A stretch of 64,000 bases of DNA from Pseudomonas sp. MM223 (GTDB taxonomy: Bacteria > Pseudomonadota > Gammaproteobacteria > Pseudomonadales > Pseudomonadaceae), in the NCBI GenBank assembly GCA_947090765.1, contig OX352322.1, positions 3,517,501 through 3,581,500 of the forward strand, written 5' to 3'. A program made the translations under genes and the position numbers. The notes under the pieces are model-generated. The model worked only from the letters and a program-made list of their open reading frames with translations, did no database searches and had not been told where the DNA came from. The stretch's first letter is position 1. Every line of letters starts with the position of its first letter. Positions 41,548 through 49,791 of the stretch are shown in pieces.

Positions 41548-42146
41548 GCCGCTGCCCTCCTCAGGTCTCTGAGCTTCTGCCTGTACATGACCTTGATGGC
41601 CTGCAGGTCTGCGATGGTCAGGCGCAGGGCCTTATGAGGTCCCTCCAGCCACTCAACCTGGTCGGCGCCGATGCGCTTCACCAGACGGATTCGGTACTCG
41701 ACCGCGTTGCCCGACATGTTCCGGTTGCACTTAACGCACTGCCGGTGGACGTTGAGCGGCTCGAAGCGCAGCTCAGGGCAGGCACCCACAGACCGGTAAT
41801 GGCCGGCGTCCCAGCGGCTGCCGGTGATGAGGTCGTGGTCGCTCGGGTTCGAATCGCAGCTGATGCACGGCAGACCGGCATCGCGCTCGCGGATGTAGGC
41901 ATTGAACGCGGTCTGTGCCTCGGCCATGTGCTCGCGGCGGGTCTTCAGCTTCTCCCGGCGCTCCTGCAGGTCCTGGCGGGCCTGCTTGGTGATAGCCTTG
42001 GCCGCAACCTTCTGTAGCTTCGGATCTTTGGCCATGGCCTTGGCACAGGCGATGCTGCACACCTTCTGCGTGGTCATTGTCGGCTTGAAGAGCTTGCCGC
42101 AACCTGGTGCCTTGCACTTCTTCGGCTTGATCTCGGCTACGCGCAT
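41544..42146 (-). CDS. ninG: recombination protein NinG (Rap)
   Basis: 200 residues starting MRVAEIKPKKCKAPGCGKLF. The N-terminal CKAPGCGKLF...KVCSIACA is the NinG zinc-binding start, and LPCISCDSNPSDHDLITGSR with HRQCVKCNRNMSGNAVEYRI is the conserved nuclease-like part. NinG (Rap in lambda) cuts branched DNA and aids RecBCD-type and phage recombination. It overlaps the previous gene by 10 bp in the nin cluster. Confidence 0.92.
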   Translation of the reverse strand: MRVAEIKPKKCKAPGCGKLFKPTMTTQKVCSIACAKAMAKDPKLQKVAAKAITKQARQDLQERREKLKTRREHMAEAQTAFNAYIRERDAGLPCISCDSNPSDHDLITGSRWDAGHYRSVGACPELRFEPLNVHRQCVKCNRNMSGNAVEYRIRLVKRIGADQVEWLEGPHKALRLTIADLQAIKVMYRQKLRDLRRAAA

Positions 42147-42460
42147 GGCTCGACCTCCTTGGCTTTCTGCTGCTCGGGGGCGAAGTCGCCGCGCAGCGGC
42201 ATAAGCCATTCCTGTCGGCATGGGCCAGAGCCGACCATGATGTTCCGCTGGATGTAGCCGCCAATCAGGGTCTTGGATCCGTCCAGGGTCTCCACAATCC
42301 AAGTGGCCATCTCCCTAGGGCTGAACCTCACCCCTTCTCGCATGAAAGGGCCGCTATGAGCGGCGATGAACTCGACGAGCCGTACCGTCTTCCCAATGTT
42401 TTCAGGCGCCGCCGAGTTAATGATCAGCGCCAGATCGCCCGGCTTGAATTGATGGCTCAT
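42137..42460 (-). CDS. phage nin-region protein, unknown
   Basis: 107 residues starting MSHQFKPGDLALIINSAAPE; the ATG overlaps the ninB stop (ATGA). The first 60 residues look like a small beta-barrel (KPGDLALII...GKTVRLVEF). The C-terminal tail is acidic. It lies between ninB and ninG, an area rich in small accessory genes. Confidence 0.65.
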   Translation of the reverse strand: MSHQFKPGDLALIINSAAPENIGKTVRLVEFIAAHSGPFMREGVRFSPREMATWIVETLDGSKTLIGGYIQRNIMVGSGPCRQEWLMPLRGDFAPEQQKAKEVEPCA

Positions 42461-42861
42461 GCTGCGATCCCCCAATGGTCTGCCGTGGTGAACTTCACTC
42501 CTCGCTCAGCGGCGAATGCCTCCATCACCAGGAACATGTCGTTGAACCACTTCTTGGACTTGCGCCGGGTGGATACGCCCAGGACAACAAAGCCGCCATC
42601 CAGGCCCGGCACGGCGCGCTGCTTCTCAACCGAGGCGCTGAAGATGTGCTTCCAGTCTTCGTCGCTCAGCTTCTGGCCATACCATTCAACCTGGCGGCTG
42701 ATGTCGCGGAGCATCGCCCACATACGGCGGTTCTGGGCGTCGCTGCGGACCTCTTCGCGCATAGTCCAGGTGATGCCCTTGGTCAGATCGACCTTCTGCA
42801 GGATCAGGATGGCCCTGGCTCGGTCTTGTTCGGTGCGCAGCGGGAAAGTCGGAAGGCTCAT
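42457..42861 (-). CDS. ninB: recombination protein NinB (Orf-like)
   Basis: 134 residues with the NinB pattern: MREEVRSDAQNRRMWAMLRD, then WYGQKLSDEDWKHIFSAS, then VLGVSTRRKSKKWFNDMFLV and EAFAAERGVKF. NinB (lambda Orf) loads recombinase on single-strand binding protein coated DNA and can replace RecFOR. It is coupled to both neighbours by 4-bp overlaps. Confidence 0.92.
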   Translation of the reverse strand: MSLPTFPLRTEQDRARAILILQKVDLTKGITWTMREEVRSDAQNRRMWAMLRDISRQVEWYGQKLSDEDWKHIFSASVEKQRAVPGLDGGFVVLGVSTRRKSKKWFNDMFLVMEAFAAERGVKFTTADHWGIAA

Positions 42862-43361
42862 TGACCATCCTCCTTGGCCATGGCCGCCTCAATGATCTCG
42901 TCAATGTTGTCGCAGTAGCCGTAGATGTCCTGCACATCGCCTCGGCAGTTCACTACGTCACGGACAGCGCATCTGATATTTCCGTCAACCTGGCCGCTGA
43001 TTTCGCCCAAGGCCTTGCGCAGCGCCTCGTTCTCGTCCTTGAGCTGGTCGCGCTCGTTGCGAATTGAATTGCGGTCGACGGCAATTGTGTTGGCCTGATC
43101 GATCCAGTAGACATTCCGCTCCTTCAGCCGCTCGATCTCCGCGAGCAGGGCCAGGATGGTGGCTGGGCTGGCGGCGGCGATGTATTCGCCATCAGCCCTC
43201 CAATTTGCATTGGTGCCGTCTTCGCAGTCTTCGCCGTTAGCCATCCACTCCATGGAGTATTCGCCGTCACGCCAGTCGTTAACGGTTCCCCCGTCAAACT
43301 TCCATTCGCCTTGTGTTGCAGCCTCAGCCAGCGCCCGGAGCTTGTCTTTGTCGATGGTCAT
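42858..43361 (-). CDS. Ead/Ea22-like protein
   Basis: 167 residues starting MTIDKDKLRALAEAATQGEW. The N-terminal LRALAEAATQGEW, the middle ADGEYIAAASPATILALLAE and the coiled-coil ERLKERN...ENEALRKAL match the Ead/Ea22 family of phage early proteins. Function in the family is unclear. It overlaps both neighbours by 4 bp. Confidence 0.8.
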   Translation of the reverse strand: MTIDKDKLRALAEAATQGEWKFDGGTVNDWRDGEYSMEWMANGEDCEDGTNANWRADGEYIAAASPATILALLAEIERLKERNVYWIDQANTIAVDRNSIRNERDQLKDENEALRKALGEISGQVDGNIRCAVRDVVNCRGDVQDIYGYCDNIDEIIEAAMAKEDGQ

Positions 43362-43534
43362 GACTGCTCTCCCTGCATGCGCGCCAGCAGCTTCAGCCGA
43401 GCGACGGTCTCGCGCTCTTGGTTAAGTTCTGGAATCAGGCGATTGCAGGCGCGATGGAAGCCCAGGGCATAGCCCAGCTGCATACCTATGGCCCAGCACA
43501 CCAGGATCACGAAAATCAGTTCGAAGTCAGTCAT
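43358..43534 (-). CDS. 58-residue membrane protein
   Basis: ATG at 43534 (ATGA overlap with the stop before) to a TGA at 43358-43360 that overlaps the next start. The product MTDFELIFVILVCWAIGMQL has one membrane segment then a charged helix (ELNQERETVARLKLLARMQG). Coupling on both sides argues that it is expressed. Function unknown. Confidence 0.65.
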   Translation of the reverse strand: MTDFELIFVILVCWAIGMQLGYALGFHRACNRLIPELNQERETVARLKLLARMQGEQS

Positions 43535-43881
43535 GGCTTCACCTCGACCTTCAGGCCCTGGGCCTCGATAGCCGCGCGGCAGTCATCTTTCGCCAGCTTC
43601 TCACCCGCCCACATACTCCAGGTTGCGGCCTCTCCATCAGTCTTCTGCGCTTCACCGGTCAATACCGGCTCGGGACGCACTGGGGGCAGCTTCACAATCA
43701 GGGATTCGCGGCTGGCCTGCCAGGCCCACCAGGCCGACTGGACGGACGGGATTACGTAATTACCGTCATCACCACGGGTCAGCACCGACGGGTAGGTGCG
43801 GCCATTACGCCTGGTGCTTTCGGCCAGGTACGCAGCCTCGAACTGCTCGCGCACCGGGTCGCGCATCTTGTTGGTGTCCAT
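43531..43881 (-). CDS. phage early protein, unknown
   Basis: 116 residues starting MDTNKMRDPVREQFEAAYLA. The segment VQSAWWAWQASRESLIVKLP is seen in many phage proteins that begin with an EQFEAxY helix. The C-terminal KLAKDDCRAAIEAQGLKVEV is helical. The ATG overlaps the previous stop (TGATG). Function unknown. Confidence 0.65.
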   Translation of the reverse strand: MDTNKMRDPVREQFEAAYLAESTRRNGRTYPSVLTRGDDGNYVIPSVQSAWWAWQASRESLIVKLPPVRPEPVLTGEAQKTDGEAATWSMWAGEKLAKDDCRAAIEAQGLKVEVKP

Positions 43882-44141
43882 CAGTGCTTCTCCTCGGCCA
43901 GGTACTCGTGGCAAAGCTTGCCGGTGGTCTTGTGCTCAAGATTCCCTTGGCGGTTGGTGAAGAATTCGCCCTTAGGCAGGTATTCACGCTTGAACACGCC
44001 ATGCCACTTGCCGATGCTCGGGTCGCAGGCCGCGCACAGCTTCCGGCCCTGACATGGGTTTCCCTCGTCGTTGCGGAACCAGTAGCCGCTGGTAGCGGTG
44101 TTGTCGCGGCAACCGCACTCTTCACACTGGAATAGGCTCAC
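43881..44141 (-). CDS. small zinc-ribbon-like protein
   Basis: 86 residues from a GTG start overlapping the stop of the P-like gene. FQCEECGCRDNTATSGYWFR and CQGRKLCAACDPSIGKWHGV supply CxxC pairs able to bind zinc, with a C-terminal YLPKGEFFTNRQGNLEHKTT. Compact zinc-ribbon proteins of this sort occur in nin regions. Function unknown. Confidence 0.65.
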   Translation of the reverse strand: MSLFQCEECGCRDNTATSGYWFRNDEGNPCQGRKLCAACDPSIGKWHGVFKREYLPKGEFFTNRQGNLEHKTTGKLCHEYLAEEKH

Positions 44142-44941
44142 ACCCCCTCCCCGGCCGGCTGCCCGGCGCGCTTGATGTTCAACTGAGCGACAGCGGCGCG
44201 TGTCTGCCGCTTGCGCAAGTAGGTTTCGACGCGGCGTCGTTGGGCCTCTTTGGCGCGCTGGCGGTCTTTCTTGGCTTTGGCAGCCTCGATGATGCAACGC
44301 ACCTCGGCCAGCTTTTCGCGTACCTTAGGACTGGCCTTGGCTCGCACCTCGCCAGTGATAAGTCCTGCGATGGCACGTCCATCCTCGGATGTAGGAGCAA
44401 TACACAGGTGAGCCAGATGCTTGGCTCCTGCTTCCTGACTGATCAGCTTCGATCGCACTGCAGACTCGATAGCAGTGACGCGCCGTGCCGGGTCATAGCC
44501 AAGAGAGACTTCCCACTTGGCCGGGGTCGCCTCAGCCCTCGCGGCGAGAACGAGGCGCTCGTAGGTACTCATGAAGGCCATGCGAGCGCCGACCTTGTCG
44601 CCAGCCTCGAGCACTGGACCGGAAGCGACCATGGCTTGGCGAATCTCGGCGGTCATCACCACTGTCTCGCTTTCGTCGCTGGCCGACAGAGCGATGGCCC
44701 AGGCTTCGTCCTTGCCTGGATGTCCATCAGCGGCTTGAGCATGTTTCAGGATCGCGGCTACGGTCAGACGACCACCTTCACGACGGCAGGCTCGTAGAGC
44801 ATTGGTCAGCACGGATTCGCTGTACTCGCGCAGATCCTCGACCATGAGCAGCGCCGCACCTTGGGTGAGCTGCTGCCCCATCACCTCGGCGGTCGCGAAC
44901 AGGGACAGGAGCAACTGCTCCTGCTGGGAATCATTCAGCAT
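44138..44941 (-). CDS. replication protein, P-like (helicase-loader position)
   Basis: 267 residues starting MLNDSQQEQLLLSLFATAEV. The N-terminal 120 residues are helical (QGAALLMVEDLREYSESVLT, LTVAAILKHAQAADG), and the end is a highly basic helix (KKDRQRAKEAQRRRVETYLR). It follows the O-like gene with an 11-bp overlap, the position of lambda P that brings host DnaB to the origin. No Walker motif is present, which agrees with P rather than DnaC. Function inferred from position. Confidence 0.65.
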   Translation of the reverse strand: MLNDSQQEQLLLSLFATAEVMGQQLTQGAALLMVEDLREYSESVLTNALRACRREGGRLTVAAILKHAQAADGHPGKDEAWAIALSASDESETVVMTAEIRQAMVASGPVLEAGDKVGARMAFMSTYERLVLAARAEATPAKWEVSLGYDPARRVTAIESAVRSKLISQEAGAKHLAHLCIAPTSEDGRAIAGLITGEVRAKASPKVREKLAEVRCIIEAAKAKKDRQRAKEAQRRRVETYLRKRQTRAAVAQLNIKRAGQPAGEGV

Positions 44942-45914
44942 GGGTTGCAGCCCTCTTGGCTCGAAGCGCTTCCAGGGCCTGCTCGGCGGCGCTGTAGTTG
45001 GCTTGGGTTTGCTCGATCTGGCGGGCAGTGGTGCCGGTCATCTGGCGGTTGGTTACCCACTGGGTGTGGTAGGCCTCGGCGTTCTGCAGCAGATCTCCAA
45101 GGCTGTGCATGCGATTGACCAGCTTGCTGTCGTTGATCCGGACGAAGTACGCGGCGACGTGGTGGGCAACGTCGATGCCGAGCCGATCCACCAACTGGCC
45201 GATCTGGCCGCCAGCCTTGGCGTTCCAAACGGGCCATGCGCCATGGCGGCTACGGTAGGCCATCGCGTAGTTGGCCCAGGCCTTGAAGGTTTTGCAGGAC
45301 TGGTCTTTCGGGCCGGGCATGTCGGCAGGAATCTCACAGCGCGGCGCATCGGACGAAATCACCGCTAGGCCGGCAGGCTGCGACGGCTCGGCCGGGGCGC
45401 CCTGCACACTGTGACTGGTACCCTGATTGGTATCCTGATTACTGGTATCCTGATTTGTCGGAGATTTTTCCGACCCAGGCTCGGATTTTTTTCCGACCTT
45501 GCTCGGAGATTTTTCCGACCCTGCTCGGATTTTTTTCCGAGGTGCTGGATCGGATTTTTTTCCGACCTTCTCTTTCTTGGTCGGATATTTTTCCGACCCG
45601 TCCAGCTTCTTGTTCCACTCTTTGCCCTTGGCAGTGAGCTGCACAAGGGTGATGTTGTTGGTGCTGGAGAGGTTGATCAGGCCGGCGCCAGCAATCGCCT
45701 TCAGCAAGCGATAGGCAGTGTCCGGCTTGTCGGTGAGCAGCGGCAGCTCTTCGACGATCTTCGCCTTGCTCAAGGCGTAGAAATCGCCATCGTCCGTCTT
45801 GATCAACTTGGCCCAGCTTGGGCACTCGTAGACGAACGCGAACAGCAGTGCTTGCTGGGCATTCAGCCCCCAGTCCAGCGCCTTCGCCTGGTTGATCGTG
45901 ACGGTGAACTGCAT
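44931..45914 (-). CDS. replication initiator, O-like, containing the origin
   Basis: 327 residues starting MQFTVTINQAKALDWGLNAQ. The N-terminal 100 residues form a winged-helix-like domain (LSKAKIVEELPLLTDKPDTA, LLKAIAGAGLINL). A lysine/serine linker with repeated KVGKKS and GSEKSPS units spans about residues 105-165, and a C-terminal helical domain follows. The linker repeats arise from six iterons in the DNA (45458-45598), as lambda O carries ori within its gene. It would bind these and recruit the P-like protein. Confidence 0.75.
   Translation of the reverse strand: MQFTVTINQAKALDWGLNAQQALLFAFVYECPSWAKLIKTDDGDFYALSKAKIVEELPLLTDKPDTAYRLLKAIAGAGLINLSSTNNITLVQLTAKGKEWNKKLDGSEKYPTKKEKVGKKSDPAPRKKIRAGSEKSPSKVGKKSEPGSEKSPTNQDTSNQDTNQGTSHSVQGAPAEPSQPAGLAVISSDAPRCEIPADMPGPKDQSCKTFKAWANYAMAYRSRHGAWPVWNAKAGGQIGQLVDRLGIDVAHHVAAYFVRINDSKLVNRMHSLGDLLQNAEAYHTQWVTNRQMTGTTARQIEQTQANYSAAEQALEALRAKRAATHAE
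45458..45598. other. replication origin iterons (six 18-bp palindromic repeats)
   Basis: Copies of TCGGAKWTTTTTCCGACC start at 45458, 45481, 45503, 45525, 45550 and 45581, so centre spacing is 22-31 bp, about two or three helical turns. Each repeat has TCGGA/TCCGA arms around an A/T core. A second set, three copies of GGTAYCCTGATT, lies next to it at about 45417-45455. Arrays of spaced iterons within the initiator gene mark the replication origin of lambdoid phages. Confidence 0.75.
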
Positions 45915-45915
45915 G

Positions 45916-46227
45916 TCAGTCCCACCCTAGCGGGCCTGGCCGCTTCTTCTCGGCCTTGAGCCCGATCCTGGCCATGGTCTCCAAGGCTGACAGGTACTCT
46001 GCCGTTACGACGACCGCGGTCTGCGGGACAACGCGAAGACCCAGCATCGCCTGGACCTTCGCCCAACGCTGGTACTCACCGTCATTCCACCGGGAAACCG
46101 TCGACTCACTGCAACCCGTTTCCAGGGCAATGCGCTTTTGGCTGACCTGTGCAACCCGCTGCAAGATCAGGGTCTCGATCTCTCGGGCGATGTCGCCCTC
46201 GCTGAGGCTTAATTGGCTCTCGGACAT
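45916..46227 (-). CDS. CII-like transcriptional activator
   Basis: 103 residues starting MSESQLSLSEGDIAREIETL. The helix-turn-helix LQRVAQVSQKRIALETGCSE-STVSRWNDG and the length match the phage CII family, which drives repressor-establishment promoters. It lies directly after cro and before the O-like gene, the lambda order. It would promote lysogeny by activating a leftward-facing cI promoter; no -35 repeat was searched for systematically. Confidence 0.8.
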   Translation of the reverse strand: MSESQLSLSEGDIAREIETLILQRVAQVSQKRIALETGCSESTVSRWNDGEYQRWAKVQAMLGLRVVPQTAVVVTAEYLSALETMARIGLKAEKKRPGPLGWD

Positions 46228-46229
46228 GA

Positions 46230-46463
46230 TTAGGCCACCCAATTCAGCTCAGGCCAAATTACGTCCCAGTCCTCTGGGCGCAGAGATTTACGAGTCAAAA
46301 GACCGTGGCTCACACGCTCAAGGGAAGAGGCCAGCATCGCCGACGCCTGCTTGTTGCCATACGCAATTTGCTTCAGGTAGCCGCGGGTGGTGCCAGTTTT
46401 CTCAACGTCCGCATCCGAGGCGGTTTTCAGCCACTCCAACAACTTGGTGTGCTTGGTTCGCAT
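46230..46463 (-). CDS. Cro-like repressor (YdaS type)
   Basis: 77 residues starting MRTKHTKLLEWLKTASDADV. The helix-turn-helix ADVEKTGTTRGYLKQIAYGN is typical of YdaS/Cro-like phage repressors. AGAGGAG lies 7 bp before the ATG. It is transcribed leftward from a strong promoter (TTGATA, 16 bp, TAATAA) shared with three operators and the divergent cI. It should reduce repressor synthesis and permit lytic growth. Confidence 0.85.
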   Translation of the reverse strand: MRTKHTKLLEWLKTASDADVEKTGTTRGYLKQIAYGNKQASAMLASSLERVSHGLLTRKSLRPEDWDVIWPELNWVA

Positions 46464-46489
46464 CACGAATCTCCTCTGTGATGCGCTGA

Positions 46490-46545
46490 TTATTACCGCT
46501 CGGTAACCTTTTATCAATACCGCCTGGTCATTTACCGGAAAGTAA
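46490..46545. promoter_or_regulatory. cro/cI operator region with leftward promoter
   Basis: Three 14-bp sites: TTACCGCTCGGTAA (46493-46506), ATACCGCCTGGTCA (46517-46530) and TTACCGGAAAGTAA (46532-46545). The leftward promoter has -35 TTGATA (46517-46512) and -10 TAATAA (46495-46490); the first site covers the -10 and spacer. The third site touches the annotated cI start, so a start at 46566 (next ATG) may be the true one. The same motif recurs twice at 51.93-51.97 kb. Confidence 0.8.
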
Positions 46546-47300
46546 TGGCCATAGAGAATCGCGCAATGGAATTACGTGACGTGCGCAGGCACAACCTGCA
46601 GAAGTTGATGGATCGGGAATACGGCGCTGGTATCCGTGGAGCTCAGTCGCGCCTGGCAGTAAAGCTAGGGAAGCCACAGAATTTCATATCCCGCTGCCTC
46701 GCCTCCCCTGAAAGCCCGGGATCGAAGACAATAGGCGAGAGCTTTGCAAGGGAGATTGAAGAGGCGTTCGGCGTGCCGCGGTATGGGCTAGATGCGCCTC
46801 TTGAATTGACTTCCGACACAATCAGTATCGAAGGCCTGCCCGCCCCGCTGGCCCAAAAGATCAAAAGCTACCGCAACCTGGTGGACGTACCCCGCTACGA
46901 CGTAGAGGGGTCCATGGGCCCAGGTTCGGAGCCGCCTGACATCAACATGGTTGTTGAGCACATGAGCCTGGATGCGAACTGGGTACGCCAGAATCTGACC
47001 TACACCAAGCTGGAGAACCTGAAGCTCATCTCGGGACGGGGCGACAGCATGGCGCCCACAATCCGCAGCGGTGACGCCGTGCTGGTTGATGCCGGGGTCA
47101 CGACAGTCGAGGACGACGCGATCTACTTCTTCCTCATGCGCGGGAAGCTACAGATCAAGCGCATTCAGCGCGGGCTGGACGGGCTGACGATCATCTCCGA
47201 CAACGGGCAGTACCCGCCGATTGAGGTGCCTGGCGACCGCGAAGCCGACATCACCGTCCTTGCTCAGATCATCTACTGGTGGACAGGCAGGAGCTTCTAG
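46545..47300 (+). CDS. CI-type repressor, S24 self-cleaving
   Basis: 251 residues (244 if the ATG at 46566 is used). The N-terminal part has a helix-turn-helix (RGAQSRLAVKLGKPQNFISR). The C-terminal part is a LexA/CI peptidase domain with Ser in GRGDSMAPTI and Lys in KLQIKRIQRG. Such repressors cut themselves on RecA filaments and release the prophage. It is divergent from cro across three operators. DNA damage therefore acts on the prophage through this protein and through LexA boxes elsewhere. Confidence 0.9.
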   Translation: MAIENRAMELRDVRRHNLQKLMDREYGAGIRGAQSRLAVKLGKPQNFISRCLASPESPGSKTIGESFAREIEEAFGVPRYGLDAPLELTSDTISIEGLPAPLAQKIKSYRNLVDVPRYDVEGSMGPGSEPPDINMVVEHMSLDANWVRQNLTYTKLENLKLISGRGDSMAPTIRSGDAVLVDAGVTTVEDDAIYFFLMRGKLQIKRIQRGLDGLTIISDNGQYPPIEVPGDREADITVLAQIIYWWTGRSF

Positions 47301-47302
47301 CC

Positions 47303-47527
47303 ATGTCCCTCACCAAGCCCAACCAACAACTGCGCCGAGATCTCAAAGACGCAGCATTCGCCCTGGAAAGCGCCGCACTGGAGATCTTCCACAAGGCCCA
47401 GGCCGGCGCCGAGGCCGAATTTCTGGAGGCCATGGAGCGGGTCGGAAAGCTGCATGAGCTGGCAGATCGACTCACAGGGTATGGGGAAGAAGTGAAAGCA
47501 GGTCGAGTGACAAGGACAAAGGAATGA
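47303..47527 (+). CDS. small helical protein after cI, copy 1
   Basis: 74 residues starting MSLTKPNQQLRRDLKDAAFA, 2 bp after the cI stop. It ends GYGEEVKAGRVTRTKE. The next gene shares the start (TKPNQ[QE]LRRDL) and the end motif, so the two are tandem duplicates. Its place in the cI operon is that of rex genes, but there is no similarity to Rex that I can see. Function unknown. Confidence 0.65.
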   Translation: MSLTKPNQQLRRDLKDAAFALESAALEIFHKAQAGAEAEFLEAMERVGKLHELADRLTGYGEEVKAGRVTRTKE

Positions 47528-47778
47528 CCCTGACCAAACCCAACCAAGAACTCCGCCGCGACCTCCAGGGCCTGGCCTCTGACCTGAAATGGTCAGCGGT
47601 CGAGCTGAAACGGATTGCTGAGCGCATCAGCCTGTCCGGGAATGACCCAGATGCTCAAGCCGTACTGAGGATGTGCCGGTCCTTTCAGGACGCCGAGGAA
47701 AGGCTTGCCGGATATGCAGAGGAAACCCACCTGGGGCTAATTGTCCGGGTAAAGACACCTTGCGAGGTGCCAGAGTGA
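47524..47778 (+). CDS. small helical protein after cI, copy 2
   Basis: 84 residues starting MTLTKPNQELRRDLQGLASD; the ATG overlaps the previous stop (ATGA). Clear paralogue of the gene before it, diverged in the middle. Ends GYAEETHLGLIVRVKTPCEV. It would be expressed in the lysogen together with the repressor. Confidence 0.65.
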   Translation: MTLTKPNQELRRDLQGLASDLKWSAVELKRIAERISLSGNDPDAQAVLRMCRSFQDAEERLAGYAEETHLGLIVRVKTPCEVPE

Positions 47779-47882
47779 GGATCCGCCGGGCTGGGGAGGA
47801 TCGGTTGGTGAGATATGGGGATGAGGTAAAGGTGGGACGGATTGTCAGAGTAAGGCTTGGACTAGATGATCCGCCCGGATGA
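47775..47882 (+). CDS. truncated third copy (35 residues)
   Basis: GTG at 47775 overlaps the previous stop (GTGA). The product VRIRRAGEDRLVRYGDEVKV ends GRIVRVRLGLDDPPG and corresponds only to the C-terminal motif [GR]Y[GA][ED]E-x3-G-x-[IV]-x-R of the two preceding proteins. It is either a minimal gene or a leftover of a third duplication. Confidence 0.45.
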   Translation: MRIRRAGEDRLVRYGDEVKVGRIVRVRLGLDDPPG

Positions 47883-48030
47883 GGCCTGAAGTCAGGCCCG
47901 GAGTGGCGCTGCTCTGGAGCACAGATTTAGTATGAATGCAGTGTGCATGCTTCCTAGCGAATATTAAGCCCAAGCGGCCACTCCAACACTTCCATCACTG
48001 CATATAAAAATCTATCAGGGACGCAAGCGC

Positions 48031-49776
48031 ATGGCAGGGGCCAAAAGATCACGTTCAGCACGTGGAACGCAAGTCGAGAAAATCGCTATTGCCAAATTCA
48101 GGGGATTGCAGGATCTTACCATTCCGCTAGGGGAAAGGATCACCCTATTATGCGGAAAAAACGGCACATCCAAATCTTCAATACTAGGAATAGCCGCCCA
48201 AGTATTTAGCTTTGAAACGGATTACACAACCGGGGAACCCCTTAACTATACGACGCTTACGGGGAGCAAATTTGAGTCTCGAGTTTCCGAGCACTTTAGG
48301 CTTTCAAAAAAATTCGACCAGCCCGATTCGATGGATACAACAGTAACCATCCATGATGGTTACACCTCATCCCAGGCAGATCTCAACCTTCGCCTGTACG
48401 ACTCAAAAGACAGAAATAAGCCACGCCCAATAGTTCGCGGTAATACGCTTGCCGGTGACGAGAAAAACACCAGCAGAAATGCAACGCACCCAGTAATTTA
48501 CCTTAGCCTCAAGCGGCTAACGCCAATCTCCCAGCGCGCCAAATACACTGAGCATGATATTGATTTCTTAAATCAACATCGCAGATCATTTGTCTCCCTT
48601 AGCAATCGACTGCTGAGCAAACAGTCAGCAACGTCTGTCACGGCTACTACTGGCACTATTAAGTCTGCTGCCGCCCACGGAGCAAATTATGATCATGATT
48701 CAGTGTCCGCTGGAGAAGATAATGCCGGTCAGATTTTGCTGGCGATTTACTCTTTCCGCAAGCTTAAGCAGGAGTATCCTAAATATCAAGGAGGACTGCT
48801 TCTCATAGATGAAGCGGATGCTGGATTATTCCCAGCCGCGCAGAGACAACTAATTAAGATACTCACAGAAGAATGTAAAGACCTAAACCTTCAGGTCATT
48901 ATGACTTCGCACTCACCCACCATGATTCAGGACATACACGAACTAAGTGAAAAGTCGCCAGGACAATATCAGAACATATACTTAAGTGACAGCTATGGCC
49001 CTATCAGGATCTTTGAGAATGTGACCTGGCCGCAGATCTATGCCGACCTTCACGTTCAAACTATTGATGTAGACGACAAGCTACTACCGCCGGTTAATAT
49101 TTACTTTGAAGATAAAGAGGCTTACGACCTATATACAGCCATAGTAACCGACCGATCAGTCAGAAAACTATCAAACCCCCTCAAAGACATTGCATTAGGT
49201 TGCAGCGAATACATAAAACTTGTTAAGCGTAAGGTCCCGGAATTCCACTCGAAAAGCCTTATTGTTCTCGATGGAGATGTCGACGCCAGCGAGACAAGGG
49301 GCATGGATAGCATCGTAAAATTACCGGGCTTACTTCCACCTGATCAGATGATTTTTGAGTTCCTCTACAACCTTGAAGCAGCTGATGTGTTTTGGAAAAA
49401 TAGCCGCGGATTCTCTAAGCCAGTTTTTCTCCAGATGGCTCAGAAAATCATCGACACTTTGGAAATTGATCCCGCTGACGGCAAGATTGATATGCATTCC
49501 CTTGTTGATCAACACAAGGCCAGGTCCTCGCCTGACGATCAGAGGCTGAGAAGTCATTTCAAGAATTTTGCTAAAGAAAGAGATTTTCTATCCATGGTTG
49601 CAGGCCGAGTCACAGAAAATCCATATAGAGTCTGGGCCAAGCGTAATTATGAGCTCTCTGCAAAATTCAAGGAAGATGTCCGCAAAAAGCTCAAGTCAAC
49701 GCTGATTGATGGGCACGGTATTGATTCGGCCATGCTGGCCATATTGGATCCCTCCCCCGATCTCAAAAACGCTTGA
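48031..49776 (+). CDS. OLD-like AAA ATPase with TOPRIM-type nuclease domain
   Basis: 581 residues, close to P2 OLD (586). N-terminal ATPase: Walker A GKNGTSKSS near residue 49, signature-like SAGEDNAGQIL, Walker B GGLLLIDEADAGL and the His switch VIMTSHSPT. The C-terminal part starts at about 350 with VNIYFEDKEAYDLY (TOPRIM Glu) and KSLIVLDGDVD (Asp pair). Such ATPase-nucleases are known as phage exclusion and defence proteins (OLD, GajA, PARIS). It is A+T-rich compared with its neighbours, lies in the lysogeny region, and is followed by a methylase rather than the helicase found with GajA. Exclusion of other phages is the likely role but is not shown. Confidence 0.8.
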   Translation: MAGAKRSRSARGTQVEKIAIAKFRGLQDLTIPLGERITLLCGKNGTSKSSILGIAAQVFSFETDYTTGEPLNYTTLTGSKFESRVSEHFRLSKKFDQPDSMDTTVTIHDGYTSSQADLNLRLYDSKDRNKPRPIVRGNTLAGDEKNTSRNATHPVIYLSLKRLTPISQRAKYTEHDIDFLNQHRRSFVSLSNRLLSKQSATSVTATTGTIKSAAAHGANYDHDSVSAGEDNAGQILLAIYSFRKLKQEYPKYQGGLLLIDEADAGLFPAAQRQLIKILTEECKDLNLQVIMTSHSPTMIQDIHELSEKSPGQYQNIYLSDSYGPIRIFENVTWPQIYADLHVQTIDVDDKLLPPVNIYFEDKEAYDLYTAIVTDRSVRKLSNPLKDIALGCSEYIKLVKRKVPEFHSKSLIVLDGDVDASETRGMDSIVKLPGLLPPDQMIFEFLYNLEAADVFWKNSRGFSKPVFLQMAQKIIDTLEIDPADGKIDMHSLVDQHKARSSPDDQRLRSHFKNFAKERDFLSMVAGRVTENPYRVWAKRNYELSAKFKEDVRKKLKSTLIDGHGIDSAMLAILDPSPDLKNA

Positions 49777-49791
49777 TCAGGCGTGCGCGAG

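Noticed and set aside
45458..45598. CRISPR array
   Set aside because: The repeats are short palindromes with 4-13 bp between them and lie inside a coding frame; spacing and context fit initiator iterons, not spacers.
48031..49776. Gabija GajA
   Set aside because: Length and domain order are compatible, but no UvrD-type GajB follows; the next gene is an adenine methylase. OLD-like is the safer label.
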